From NCBI GenBank assembly GCA_029834535.1, contig JAQMWT010000683.1:39025-103024 (forward strand): a stretch of DNA of 64,000 nt, read 5' to 3'. This DNA comes from Chrysophaeum taylorii (Eukaryota > Sar > Pelagophyceae > Pelagomonadales > Pelagomonadaceae). The translations under genes were made by a program, and so were the position numbers. The notes beneath the pieces are model-generated. The model was given only the letters and a program-made list of their open reading frames with translations. It ran no database searches and was not told where the DNA came from. How positions within the stretch are numbered: the stretch's first letter is position 1; each line of letters starts with the position of its first letter. Below, piece after piece: positions 50,864 through 61,888 of this stretch.

Positions 50864-53800
50864 TTATCCTGAGCTCAGGGAGACGGTTGCTGAAATTCGC
50901 TCTTTCTTGGTCTGTGAATCCTGTTTTCGCGAGTGCACAAAGCTACTATGTGAGCTACTAGGCCTCAAGCCAAACTGGAGATTGGAAGGTAGTGGATTCT
51001 GTGCTGTGCGCTCATGACTTCTGCGCCGCTCCAAATCACTGAGATCTTGGATTGCGGCAACAGCTCTGAGACATGACACAAATTCCGAATGACATTGACC
51101 ATCGTCGCAAGGAACAGGAAATTCTGAAGAGGCGTAGCAGTTACCTCGAAATGTTCTGGGCTTCACACACTCAGAAACGTAAGAGAAACCATATGAGGTC
51201 TTCGCCTTGGATCCACACATCCCCAGGTCTTGGATGGTACGCTTGTAATTCATCAGCACAGAAAGGACTCTATAAACCTTAGTTACATGCGTGTCATACG
51301 TCGACGTGCGAGTATCGTAGTCGATGTAGTCAAGCCGAGAGGCTTGGAATGCAATGTTCCAAGGAGCCATGTCTTCGTAAAGGGGAAGTTTCACGAAACT
51401 AGAAAAAGCGTGCTTACGCTGTGGTGAAATCAAGCCCAGCCGAATTGCAGCTATCAGAGTAATACTACGGATGCTACCATACGGGATATAAGAAGCATCT
51501 TCATCGCGCTGAAGGTAAACATGCATCACATTTCCGTTTGAAATGTGGTGTCCCATTGGAAGGTCAACGTACCTTGGAACATAGACAGTATTCAACTCCA
51601 CACTACCACCACCTGCCACTTCGTCTAGTGCAGGTGTCTCCACCATACTCGAGCCTCGAATGTAACGGCCGCATGCCACTGTTGCTGTGCTGTTGGTGGT
51701 TATATGCATTGTGTACGTGCGCGTGTGGCCATCTCGTGACCAGTCGAAATGATGGTGGACAGCTCGCGTGAGATTTACGACATCGACCCTTGAAAGTGGC
51801 GGCGGAAAAAGCATTTTGTCAAAAACAGAACTCCCACGCACAGTTAAGAGAGGATTTCCACCCAAAACTGGCCGCGATGCCAGCCGTTCAATGAGATCAG
51901 CTTCGAAGTCTGCGAACTCTGATGACTCTGATAGCTGAAAACTTAGAGAAGAGTGAGGGTACTGGTAGAAAAGGGTGCTCATGGCAAGCGACACATGCAT
52001 CGCAGATGGAAGTGGTATGAATGTCGTCACAGAGGATAAAATCAGGGCCCCCACCATTTTTTTGGTATCATGATTTTGAGCGTCATCGTTTGATGCCATT
52101 TTTATCGCACCCGCAAGGCCATACTTACTATCAAGAAACCCATCGTTAAGCGCAAGAAATGAGTACCGCGCGAGCTCCGGCGATTCGTACATGTGAGTTG
52201 CCAGTTTACGGTCAACATGGACACCTGAACAAGCAACAACATTGCCATAAATCACCGATTTAGCGTGAAGTTCAACTGCAGCATCGATGTCACTTCCAGC
52301 AACTGACACAACCGTTGCGTTGGGATATTTACGCGCAACGCTGAGAGCAACAGGATGATTTGTGATGCCCCATTCGAAAAAAGAAAATCTACCATTCCGA
52401 TGTTCAGCCGGGGTCTCGTTCAGAAATGCCTCCACTGCCAACCTCATGGTTTCGTCACGTTTAAGTTGAAATCCTGCGCACTCCTTAAGAAGAGGCACCC
52501 ACATCACAAGGGGAGGAGAGATGGCTACCTGCAGCGAGCCATGTGGCGTGCTGCCAACCTCAGCTTCGTCCTCAGGACCCTTATTAAAGCCACGAAGAAT
52601 TAATTGATCAGGGCCAAAGCGAAGCTGGGCCGCTGTCAAGGCCTGCTGAACAACACTTCGATTTTCGTTGGCACATACTGCCAAGTACCACAACGGCAAG
52701 TTAAGATGGGCAAGAAGAAGACGGGATCGCCAGTAAGGTGTAACGCCTGTGTTCAACAACGCGCCAATCGCTACGGATCCCGCTTCTTTATCTACGGAAC
52801 CGAGGTCGATATGATCCCCAAGTGTCATCTTGAACAACACAGGATCTTCGGCTGGTACACGGGTGTCCGACGATGTCAGAGTAGGCACTGACAAAGTAGG
52901 TGCCGACACATCTGCCTGGGACAGAATTTCCAAACTAACGGTATGATGTTCACTAACAGACTGTACAACTTGCTTCATCAACCTCCACTCATCGCTGCCA
53001 TAGGCTGTCTGAAATGCGGCTCTACAGGTCGGCGCCGAGGAACTCAGGAACTTCTCCACGAGTGCGAATCGAGGAAGTTCAACCAAAGCTACCCTACCGG
53101 CTTGCATTACAGCGTCAGTTACACGGTGCTGGAAATCTTTAATCGAACACCCGTCGGCAAGAAACTTCGCCACAGTAGACGCACCAAGAAACACGAAGGA
53201 AAACGAACTATGTTGCAGATACGGCATGTGCATGATATTTCGTGTGGCATGCGATTCACTGGCAGTTATGACGTTATTAGCCCCAACAGTTGCCGCCAGC
53301 TTTTCAAGTACCGAGATTTTTGTACTTCTCTTGACGACGATAGTTGACAATTTGTGTTTGCGCGCGAGCCGCAGTGCCACCATACCGAGATTTTCACCGT
53401 GCACTAACACACTGAAAGGTTGTTCGCGCCTTCTCAACAAGCGCTTTACGTGTGGCCACCAGCGAGTGGCAACTCGCCCCTCGTCTTGCGCAAATTTTGA
53501 GAGTTCGTTCGAATTGAAGGTACTACTTACCTTGTCAGAAACCAGACTTCGTGGGATACTGTTCTGTTCAACACGGATTGTGCCTCCTACGCCCAGTGCC
53601 CTACTGGCATCATTAGTGCGAATCACTGCTGGAGCCGCACAACGCTCGTTTCCACAAGCGCTGGGTACCCGCAAGTGCGTTATTGCTTGCATGTATCGTA
53701 GATGCTTCTGCCCCCAAGTAGCGGAGTTCGACAGATTGGTATGGTGAACTGAGGAGATACCGACAAAGCGTGGCGCATTGTAAGCAGCGATCGACTGGAA

Positions 53801-55699
53801 CCTTCGACGCCTAGCCGCAATCAAATGTGGGTCACATCCCACAAGCAAACCAGCCTTGAATGCTAGGTAATTATTGTCGTCTACCATGATACAAGGTAGT
53901 AGAGAATCCTTATCAAACGCATTGGCAAATATTCGCACAGCCTCGCTATCAGTGAGGCTAAATGTGGCCCGGAGTGTTTTGAGTCGGAATAAGTGAAGTC
54001 GCATACGCCCTTGTGCATGGTAGGATGACATGTTTCGCGCTACAACTAAAACACTCCCGCGACGATGGGTGTCTGGTGAAATGGCATGGGCGTACTTTGT
54101 TGGCTGTCGGTACTCCCGCAACCTGTAGACTTCTGGTCCTTGGATTTGGTTTATGGCTGAATCGACATAAGTTCGAGGGGTCGACCAATAGTTCGCGTAA
54201 GGCCAAGACTCGTGGGTTTCCTCGATGATTGCCGATTTCAGGCACCACTGGAGAACTCGCGCAAGCATAAGTTCAGCGTCAGGTGGAAGCATTGTGGCGA
54301 GTAAGGACATAACTGCTCCAGGAGAAATTACAAGCAAGTCACAGTCTTCTTTAAGTGCTGGCATGGCTCCATCAGGGCGTCCAGCAATCCAACCGCCAGG
54401 GGCTTCGTCGTCGTCATCCCCCATCAATTTCTTTGGGTGCAGTATCAGAGTGTTTGTCACCTCGAGCATCTCTCTCGCGGCAGCGATTGCAGTCAAATTG
54501 GCTTCGTCTTGGCAAGCGTGTAATATCGCAACCGATGATTGAGGGTTGTCTGCCGCGAAGACCAGAGGAGCCAAGGGAGGTTCTGGGCCGTCAAAGCACC
54601 CCAGCCATAACATGGAGATCTCATTTTCAGCAATGTCTCCAAGCAGCGCGAGCCAAGCAGCCGAAGACTTGAAAAGACGTGTGTATAGATCAGACTTCGT
54701 GTCCTTCTTCCCTGTAATGTCGCCGTGTACAAATGCATTCTTGAGCGCGAGGAAATTCAGAATTGACACAGTAGGGAGTTGGGAGCCTCTCACGAAAGCA
54801 CCGCTGCCAAACGCTCGTGTGGACGGACGCTGTGTTAGTCGCAGGGTGTGTCCATGAGGAACAGGAAGTAACGCAGCATTACGCGCAAGCACGGTCACAT
54901 TCACGCCCTTGGGTACCTTTGTTCCATTGAGCAATTCAGGCTTCAGCTCCGTTCTCACCTTATTTTGTAGGTTTGTGGCGGACCAGACAGGCAAGGTCAG
55001 ATTTGTGTGTTCAAATTTCTGGGGCCCATCAACCTCACCAAGCACGGTTCTCATTTCGTGTTGAACACGCACATTCTTGCTGCCATTGTTCCTGCTAGAA
55101 ATGTGATCCGGCTTGCGACTGAATAATTCTTGCTTGACGCCTACTAGCCCACGAGAGCCCATTGAAGTCGCGATGAGATCTCTGCTAGCGAACCACGTCT
55201 TCCCAGGTTCACTTCCTGCCGTGATCCTAGAATCGAGCGAACTGTGTTTGTCAGTTGAATTCACAGGCTCTGGTGTGAGTTGGAATGACTCCATTGAGAC
55301 AAGTGTTCCAACATTTCGAGAACTCACAGGCAGGTCCCCAGTCACGCTACGATTTGTGATCGCGTGTCGTTGTGTCGGCACTATATCAACATTGGAAATG
55401 AAACCTTCGTCAGAAGTTATCGCCATCTTGTTGAGCTCGATATGTTTTCTGCGTACCGACGCGCTTGTGCTTAAAAAATCTTGGAGTTGCATCTCACGAG
55501 TTTCAGCCAGCTGTTGCTCTGAAATGTCAGAAGTGAGCATTGTTAGCCAGGCGCTCGTGCTCGAGAATATTACACCGAGACCCAAGCTTACGCACAACAG
55601 ATTTTTTCGTCGCGGGCGCCAAAGTATGAAGCTGTAGGGATTGCGCGCAGGTTGATTCCCTCGCTGCAACGAAGTGGCCGAATCTGTCCCACGAGGCAT
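50864..55699 (-). CDS. Large single-exon type II membrane protein with Rossmann-like segments, unknown function
   Basis: 1,611 codons from ATG 55699 without interruption. Residues 1-32 are basic, 33-56 hydrophobic (LLCVSLGLGVIFSSTSAWLT): a signal anchor placing the bulk in the secretory lumen or outside. N-glycosylation-like NxS/T sites are frequent (NVTVL, NSTDK, NLTLP, NSTAT). Three stretches look like β-α-β Rossmann folds: about 360-420 (ISMLWLGCFDGPEPPLAPLV), 762-880 (SVLVHGENLGMVALRLARKH then STIVVKRS) and 1105-1190 (FSFFEWGITNHPVALSVARK then ATVVSVAG). All are reminiscent of methyltransferase cores with weak motif I. The C-terminus (about 1490-1550) is Cys-rich. No family recognised; a Golgi glycan-modifying or scaffold role is only conjecture. 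It is the sole intact non-transposon gene here, flanked by gypsy-A and unclear DNA. Confidence 0.85.
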   Translation of the reverse strand: MPRGTDSATSLQRGNQPARNPYSFILWRPRRKNLLCVSLGLGVIFSSTSAWLTMLTSDISEQQLAETREMQLQDFLSTSASVRRKHIELNKMAITSDEGFISNVDIVPTQRHAITNRSVTGDLPVSSRNVGTLVSMESFQLTPEPVNSTDKHSSLDSRITAGSEPGKTWFASRDLIATSMGSRGLVGVKQELFSRKPDHISSRNNGSKNVRVQHEMRTVLGEVDGPQKFEHTNLTLPVWSATNLQNKVRTELKPELLNGTKVPKGVNVTVLARNAALLPVPHGHTLRLTQRPSTRAFGSGAFVRGSQLPTVSILNFLALKNAFVHGDITGKKDTKSDLYTRLFKSSAAWLALLGDIAENEISMLWLGCFDGPEPPLAPLVFAADNPQSSVAILHACQDEANLTAIAAAREMLEVTNTLILHPKKLMGDDDDEAPGGWIAGRPDGAMPALKEDCDLLVISPGAVMSLLATMLPPDAELMLARVLQWCLKSAIIEETHESWPYANYWSTPRTYVDSAINQIQGPEVYRLREYRQPTKYAHAISPDTHRRGSVLVVARNMSSYHAQGRMRLHLFRLKTLRATFSLTDSEAVRIFANAFDKDSLLPCIMVDDNNYLAFKAGLLVGCDPHLIAARRRRFQSIAAYNAPRFVGISSVHHTNLSNSATWGQKHLRYMQAITHLRVPSACGNERCAAPAVIRTNDASRALGVGGTIRVEQNSIPRSLVSDKVSSTFNSNELSKFAQDEGRVATRWWPHVKRLLRRREQPFSVLVHGENLGMVALRLARKHKLSTIVVKRSTKISVLEKLAATVGANNVITASESHATRNIMHMPYLQHSSFSFVFLGASTVAKFLADGCSIKDFQHRVTDAVMQAGRVALVELPRFALVEKFLSSSAPTCRAAFQTAYGSDEWRLMKQVVQSVSEHHTVSLEILSQADVSAPTLSVPTLTSSDTRVPAEDPVLFKMTLGDHIDLGSVDKEAGSVAIGALLNTGVTPYWRSRLLLAHLNLPLWYLAVCANENRSVVQQALTAAQLRFGPDQLILRGFNKGPEDEAEVGSTPHGSLQVAISPPLVMWVPLLKECAGFQLKRDETMRLAVEAFLNETPAEHRNGRFSFFEWGITNHPVALSVARKYPNATVVSVAGSDIDAAVELHAKSVIYGNVVACSGVHVDRKLATHMYESPELARYSFLALNDGFLDSKYGLAGAIKMASNDDAQNHDTKKMVGALILSSVTTFIPLPSAMHVSLAMSTLFYQYPHSSLSFQLSESSEFADFEADLIERLASRPVLGGNPLLTVRGSSVFDKMLFPPPLSRVDVVNLTRAVHHHFDWSRDGHTRTYTMHITTNSTATVACGRYIRGSSMVETPALDEVAGGGSVELNTVYVPRYVDLPMGHHISNGNVMHVYLQRDEDASYIPYGSIRSITLIAAIRLGLISPQRKHAFSSFVKLPLYEDMAPWNIAFQASRLDYIDYDTRTSTYDTHVTKVYRVLSVLMNYKRTIQDLGMCGSKAKTSYGFSYVSECVKPRTFRGNCYASSEFPVPCDDGQCHSEFVSCLRAVAAIQDLSDLERRRSHERTAQNPLPSNLQFGLRPSSSHSSFVHSRKQDSQTKKERISATVSLSSG

Positions 55700-56105
55700 A
55701 GATCACAGGACACGGATGCCGATATGGCGCTTCAAACTCTCTCAAGAACGAGTTGAGAAGCGCAGACTTAATTTTCGGATTCGCCGCAATTAGAGCAACG
55801 ACGGTGACTTATTAACGAGTCCTTACTACTAATTGGCAGATCACGGCTGCTTCGCTACGGCCCCCTAGCGTCAGCCCTCTATAGAAACCCTAATCGACTT
55901 TTCAAGAACCAAGTTTGTCCGTCGGCCAATCGCCGCAGCGCCGGCCGTCGATGCTTGTGGAGGAGGAGTGACCAAACTCGCTGGGGGACCTCCTTGACAC
56001 ATATCCTTGTCATGGTAAGCGGCGCCGCGGCGCGCGAATTTGTATGTGTCGCGTGGGCGGCGGTGTTTGTGGGCTGTTTGAATTAAGGACGCGATGCGCT
56101 TTTCT
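55700..56105. other. Upstream region of the large gene, no gene seen
   Basis: Lies before the ATG of the minus-strand gene and should hold its promoter and 5' leader. No convincing TATA or initiator could be picked. Minus-strand frames around 55871-56498 overlap the palindrome and are probably incidental. Confidence 0.35.
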
Positions 56106-56238
56106 GGCCGAGCACCTGCGAATTTTTTGGCAACGCCCATACAAAAAGGATGGGCCGTCTTTTTGCATTGGGCCCATGCAAAAAGACGGCCCATCCTTTT
56201 TGTATGGGCGTTGCCAAAAAAATCGCAGGCGCTCGGCT
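56106..56238. repeat. 133-bp near-perfect palindrome (66-bp arms)
   Basis: Symmetric about 56172. Left arm gccgagcacctgcga..., right arm its complement, with no net gap, at most about four mismatches and a perfect inner stem of about 46 bp (cgcccatacaaaaaggatgg and beyond) around the centre tgggccc. Transcripts would fold into one long hairpin. Candidates are a MITE or foldback element, a small-RNA precursor, or a site of palindromic duplication. Confidence 0.9.
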
Positions 56239-56239
56239 C

Positions 56240-56655
56240 CTATCGCGCTAATGCCGTGACGGCGCCCTGGACGCAGGACCTCGAACCAACTATGCTGGTG
56301 GATGCGTTCAAGGACGTCAACGACAAGCTCAATGGCGCACTCGAAGGGGCTCCTTTCTGCGTGAAGCCCGGTCGCACCTTTTTGGGCTGGCCACCCTAAG
56401 TGCACCTGGTACGAGGTCCTCCAGCTCGACCCCGAGGACTTCGACGAGGCCTTGGAGGGACTCGGCAATGGGAAGAAGCATCCGGCGCTGCACAGCATCT
56501 ACCGCGCCAAGGGCTCGGGGACGCACCCTGACCGCCAACCCTTCGGGACGGACGACAACAGCACGCCCATATATTGGTTGACCTGCCTCACCCCGATAGA
56601 TCCCGAGGCTACCGTCAAGGCCTGCCACGACCAGAAACACCCGGAGGATTTCTAG
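56240..56655 (+). pseudogene. Broken coding region, unknown
   Basis: The plus-strand frame to 56399 has SYRANAVTAPWTQDLEPTML and VDAFKDVNDKLNGALEGAPF, then stops. The next frame reads CTWYEVLQLDPEDFDEALEG, KKHPALHSIYRAKGSGTHPD and YWLTCLTPIDPEATVKACHD, ending at TAG 56653-56655. Composition and codon use look like real protein with one shift near 56400. No family recognised. It begins right at the palindrome, which may have disrupted it. Confidence 0.4.
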
Positions 56656-57002
56656 TCGATGAAGGTGCGCCTCGAAACATCCGCGAGAGTCCCCACAGTT
56701 CACGTGCCGGGTCTCAACAAGGCACTCCGCGGATTCCGCACACCAACGACCTCTGACTTCCTCGCCAAAGACCGTGACAAATTTCGACAGAATACCAACA
56801 CCCTTTAAATTCTCCTCTCACACCCTTTAAATTCTCCTCTCTGCAGCCCTCCTCTGAGCGCCGTGCCATTTTATCCCGCGCGTCAAGGCGCTGGGATTAG
56901 CATACCCCGTGCATTGTGCTCGCATGTAGTTTGATAATTAGTTGCGTTGATCTCATTTGATACATCGCAGGTTGCGCGTCGGGCGTACTACAGCGTGGCC
57001 TC

Positions 57003-57689
57003 GTGAGCAACCACGAAGGCCTCTTTCTGGATGACATCAACGGCATGTGGACTGGATTACCCGCCGATGAGCCCATGGAGACGGATGGTCACACGATGAC
57101 GAAGGCAAAGGAAGAGATCGATGCCGTCATCAAGCGCGTCGATCCCCTCTAGCGCGCCTACGCGTCTCTCTTCCATCTCATCCGCGCTGCGCGTCTCCTC
57201 ACCGACTCCGAGGTCGAGAGGCTCTGCGCCGCCTGTGACACCGCGTCTACTGCCGCACGCAAGGTGTACCCGACCATCCACGTGAAGTTCAAGCTCCACA
57301 TCATCGATGATCATGTCAAGTACGCCGCCACACGCCGGCTCACGGTCGGATTCTTCACCGAGGACGCCTGCGAGGCGATCCACAAGTTCGCGAACGAGCT
57401 GAACGGACACTTAGCATGGGTCAAGGGCGCCACCAAGCAGGAGTCGAAGTTCAAAGCCCTCGAAGTCATGGGCCGGCCGGACGTCCAGCCCCTTGGGGAC
57501 GCTCGCCGCAAGCGTCGGGCACGCGGACCATGCGGCAAGATCCCAAAGACGTCGCGCTTGGCATTCCGAAATGAGTTGAGTAGAGACCTCGGGTTTGGAC
57601 GCGAGCTGACCCTAGAGGGCCGAAAGAGGCGCTTTGAAACAGCCGTGAGATGTTTGTCTGTCTGTTTGTCTTTAAAGGTCGACTGCTAA
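57003..57689 (+). pseudogene. Broken coding region, possible transposon-derived protein
   Basis: One frame from 57003 (NHEGLFLDDINGMWTGLPAD, TKAKEEIDAVIKRVDPL) meets TAG 57150-57152. It then continues RAYASLFHLIRAARLLTDSE, YPTIHVKFKLHIIDDHVKYA, LTVGFFTEDACEAIHKFANE and KFKALEVMGRPDVQPLGDAR to 57689. The spacing of H..DH, then E..EAIH.F.N, recalls uncharacterised proteins encoded by DNA transposons in animals and algae, but this is only a resemblance. Bases 56975-56980 (tcgcag) could be a splice acceptor, so 56656-57002 might include an intron. Confidence 0.4.
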
Positions 57690-57815
57690 GAGGGGGGGGG
57701 AGGTGTGGTGCATGAAGGGTGTGTGTGGTTTTGTGGCTGTCTGTTTGTCTTTAAAGGTCGACTGCTAAGAGGGGGGTGTGTGTGTGGTGCATGAAGTATG
57801 TGTGTGCTTTTGTGG
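57658..57815. repeat. Two tandem 79-bp repeats
   Basis: The unit ctgtctgtttgtctttaaag...gtcgactgctaagagggggg...ggtgcatgaag...ttttgtgg occurs at 57658-57736 and again from 57737 with small changes in the G and GT runs. Confidence 0.85.
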
Positions 57816-58213
57816 GGTAGGAGGGATGTGCCTGACGGGCGGAGATAAGTATGCGGGACCTAGTCGGGGTCATCGCCGAGTCGTGGGGCAGGCGAAGAGA
57901 GGACGGGCCCCGCCCGGAGGTTGTACGCATGCTGCCGCCGGACGTATGTGCGACGAAGGGTGACGTCCTGCTGAGATCGGGCGGCCTGGGTGGGGCTCCC
58001 CGAGGCGGCGACATGGGTGAGGGCGGTGAGGGCACAGCGAGCCCGGCCTAATGCGTTGGCGATCCCCCACTCACGGTAGATGCGGCGAGTTTGGGCCGCC
58101 TTTGCCTCTGTGAAGTTGGCGCAGCCGCTTGCCACTCAGGTTCGCCCAGCGATGCGCTCTGCGCATGCTTGGGCGAGGGCGTGGCACGCCGCGCTGGCCT
58201 CACCGAAGGCACC
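57816..58213. other. GC-rich segment without assignable gene
   Basis: A minus-strand frame 58135-57860 (FTEAKAAQTRRIYREWGIAN, ALGRARCALTALTHVAASGS) and overlapping frames are open simultaneously, so coding status is unclear. It ends at the gypsy-B 3' LTR. Confidence 0.35.
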
Positions 58214-58535
58214 TATGGCGGCACAGAAAAACGTTCCCGACCCCCGGGTGACAATGGGGGTACTCACCGACTCGTCCTAGACCTCACTTAACGAGGAAAA
58301 CACGGACTCGGGGTCGGGTATGCTCGCCACACACCTTGCTCACGCTCACCAAGCCTCTCAAGAAGATGGAGAGATGGTATATGATAGCAAGGATACTACA
58401 AGAATACAGCAAGAGTGCTTCTCACAAGAGAGAGGTGTGATGTCACTAAGAAGATCGGGAAAGGTGTCCCGTTGAACGGGTATCAAGCCTCGAGAGAGGG
58501 GGGGTAAGCCTTACCGGTCAGGAGTTGCCGCCACA
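58214..58535 (-). repeat. gypsy-B 3' LTR
   Basis: 322 bp with the same termini as the gypsy-A LTRs (minus strand TGTGGCGGCAACTCCTGACC to TGCCGCCATA) and scattered substitutions. The integrase frame runs into its first bases. Confidence 0.8.
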
Positions 58536-59930
58536 GGACTCCCCTGGTGAGAACACGAGCTGCCCTCCGCGAGTCCGGCGAGAAGCACGAGCCTTGGCTG
58601 AATGAGCATCTCGAGAACGAATCTTCTTGTAGGCACGTTCAATGACAGGTTCACGAACGCGTCCACCACGTGAAGTGAACTTCGGAATCAACACATCGAT
58701 CTCATGCGGGGCGAAGTCGGTGACACAATGAGTGGTACTGTTGTTGACCTTGGTCTTGTCGGTGAAACTGCGACCGTCCACGTCCTTGTATTCCGGCTTA
58801 AGCTTGCGAGTAGAGAGATGTGAAGTAAGCTTGTAATAAGAAACCTTGTCATGGGGACCGAGATCAGCATAGAAATGCAGAGCGACTCCATCATTCACAA
58901 AATCATAGGGTTCATAAACTTCAGCGACATAAATCTTCTTTCGCCAATCGGACCGTTTATTATCCGGAATCCGAAAGATAACGAACTTACCATGCTTGTA
59001 ATCATCCCGAAAGGTCTCCTTGGGCTTGGGCACAGCTCGATCGACCACTGGAGAAACCATCACAGGGGTAATCTGACTAACATGAACACAACAGCGTTCG
59101 GGAGGAGAATCAAGAGACTCAATCTCCTGCAAGCGACCGGGGACAAGCGTTCCAAAATAACGAATGGACCGCGCCATTCCGGTCGAAGCTTGTTCTGAAG
59201 AAAAGGGATGTAGAACAGAACATGTGAACCTTCTTCATACACCACATCAACATGGTCCGCATTATAGGCGAGACGTTGTTTACGAAGAGCCTTCTCGCGA
59301 GCTTCGTTCACCGTAGCGGTATAGAACTTCAGCCTCTCGCGAGTCTCTGCCACAACATCGGAGCGAGTTTTCGGCAGGCGGCGGACATCAAGATCCATGA
59401 TCGTGTAATCGGTTGGCAATAAAGGCTGCCGGTTAAGACGACGCATGAAAGGTGAGATCTGAGTCCCCGGAATAAATTTGCGATTGTAACAGAAAGCAAT
59501 GTACTCCGCGAATTCGGGCCATTCCGTGATCTTGCGGTTTTGAAGGCACGCACGGAGGAAAGGCTTGATAAAGCGGTTGACCCTTTCCGCAGGATTAGCC
59601 TGAGCATGATGCGGAATCGTGGTACTATACCGAACATTGAAAAGATGACAAAACTCTTCCATCAACTTGTTGACGAACACTTTCCCATTGTCGGTACGAG
59701 TCCTCTGAGGTAGATAGCCTTTGAGTAATATATTCGCGACAAAAGACTCGAGGACTGACTCAGCAGTCGTATGGTGTAGTACGTCAAGAATCAAGAAATG
59801 AGAAAATGTATAAAAAAAAGACGATGATATATGTCTCGGGACCAGCACTGGGCAAAGGTCCAAACAAATCCATACAAAGGACGACACAATCACCATCATA
59901 CACCGGTTGCTGAAGCAGACCTGCTCTCTT
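58536..59930 (-). pseudogene. gypsy-B integrase
   Basis: The core frame (59899-59060) keeps RTDNGKVFVNKLMEEF, NPAERVNRFIKPFLRACLQN, EYIAFCYNRKFIPGTQISPF, LRPEWRGPFVILERLSPV and the uninterrupted region that is deleted in the 1521-2798 chimera and split by a SINE in gypsy-A. A shift near 59130 (SPVACRR) passes into the tail frame ending SPGESCGGNS. The first Asp (CMDLFGPLPSAGPE) lies in the RT frame after another shift near 59820. The triad is intact but the frame is not. Confidence 0.75.
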
Positions 59931-61888
59931 TGGTTCAGGCGTACGAGCTTTCTTGTACACTATGCAACCAGCAATGTAAGCACCCACCTCATTATACATA
60001 TGGGGCCACCAAAAACGTTCAAGTGTCGACTGCACTGTACTTTGACGACCCATATGACCACCATTGAGAGGTGTGTCATGGTACAATCGGATGATGCGCG
60101 TCCGTAAAGTTCGGGGTGCGACTATCATCGGGTGCGAGTCGGGTGCGGCACGGTAGAGAACTCCTTTCACCACTTGATAGCGATAATTGGCTCCGTACCG
60201 ACGAAGAGAATGGCCCTGAGCCATGCGATAACGAATGTCCACGCATGTAGCATCAGCGATCTGCTCTTTGGCTATCTCTTCCAAAGTCAAATTATCCGGA
60301 ATCTTGTCAATGTACTCTTGGTAATCATCGGCATAACGGAAAATACTAGGCTGGGTCTGAAGTCGTTGCTTCTGACGTTGTTTCGTAGCATGAGACGTGA
60401 CCAATTGCATCGGATCATCGAGGTCTTCTTTCTCTTCCTCCACTGGCAACTCAGTCGTAACAAACGACAGAATGACATGGCACCCAGGTAAAGGTACTCC
60501 TTCATCATCAACAGAACGAGGGGGTTCTTGGCACACTAGATACGCGTGGTTCAAGGTTTCACCAAACTCGTCCGTCTCGATGACATGATCTATAGGATTG
60601 CGAGAGAGACAGTCAGGGATGCTCATTCCCGGCGACTTCCCTGGCTTGTAACCCAATTCAGGATCAAAATTGGCGAGCCGCATCGCCCATCGAGCCAACT
60701 GCCCAGACTTTTTCTTCGCCTTTCGTAAAAACGTCAAGTTGCGATGATCTGTTTCAAGGATCGTCTTGTGACCTTCAATATAAGAGCGGAAATACTCAAG
60801 AGAAAGAATAACTGCCAGGAGCTCTAGCCGGCGAGGCTCATAGTTCCACATCTCTTTCGGCACAGCTCGGCTCCAATACTCAACTACTCGTTCCTCTCGT
60901 GTCACCTTGCCGGTTTCGTCCTTGATTTCCACGAGCTGAAAAAGATACGCACCCAGACCATCCTTGGCAGCATCCGAGCGGATTTGAAAGGGAAGATCGT
61001 AGTCAGGATGATAAAGTCCCCGATAATCCACCAAAGCTTCGATTATCGTGTCCCATGCCTTTTGGCACTCAGGCGTCCATTCAAACTTAACGCCTTCAAG
61101 ACACAATCGCCTAAGCGGCTCCACAATCTTCGAATAATTCTTCACATATCGGCGGCAATAGTTGCTCATGCCAATGAAAGATCGAATCTGGGTCTTCGGG
61201 GACGTATTGGGCAACGTACCAGGAATCGGCATATGCAACGCTTAACGTCTTGGGATTCGGCTTCAAGCCTTCCGGAGTCGAAATATGTCCCAAAACTCGA
61301 TTTCATCCTTGAGGAGGTGGAACTTCAGTTCGTCCACTATATCCTCGCCGTGCTAAATGGCACAACACTTCTATCAAAACTTGTAAATGTCGGTGGAGTT
61401 CATCCGATCCCATCATAATATCGCCGACAAACGCGACCAAGTCCTTATACATCCATGGACAAATCGCTAGCCATCTGCTTACAAAGAGAGCTCCTGCTGT
61501 TTTTCCCAGAGGCAAGCGCAAAACTATGGGCTCCAAGTGGACTAACCATCGTAACTGCGTCCTGAGCAGCGGCGTCCAGACGAAGTTATGATAACCCCAT
61601 CGAATATCAATACACGTCCGCCAACGGCGCATGGCAAGAAAAGCCAAAGCATCATCTTGACGAATATTCGGCCAACTGTCATTGACCTAGCTGATCATTA
61701 AGCTGACGCAAGTCAACGGCAGCACGAAAGGCATTCGACGTCCCGACCTCGGCTCCCTTCTTAGGCAGCATCAGTACAGGAAATCCCCACGGAGAGTTCG
61801 CCGGTCGGATGACTCCATCGCGACACCACTCAGTGATCTGCTTTCTGAGACACTCGAGCTTTGCTGGCGTCAACCCATAAGGCGTCAT
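59784..61888 (-). pseudogene. gypsy-B reverse transcriptase, RNase H and integrase finger
   Basis: 61238-59784 is open: TQIRSFIGMSNYCRRYVKNY, RNase H (IRSDAAKDGLGAYLFQLVEI, TDHRNLTFLRKAKK), then the H2C2 finger (LYHDTPLNGGHMGRQSTVQS, YIAGCIVYKKARTPEPK, where C..C has become C..Y). RT upstream is split among 61888-61679 and 61647-61303 (VDLRQLNDQL, YKDLVAFVGDIMMGSDE: FVGD where gypsy-A has FVDD) by small deletions. Confidence 0.75.

Noticed and set aside
53226-53747. 173-codon plus-strand ORF inside the large minus-strand gene
   Set aside because: It is antisense to an uninterrupted 1,611-codon frame, with no domain or separate signals.
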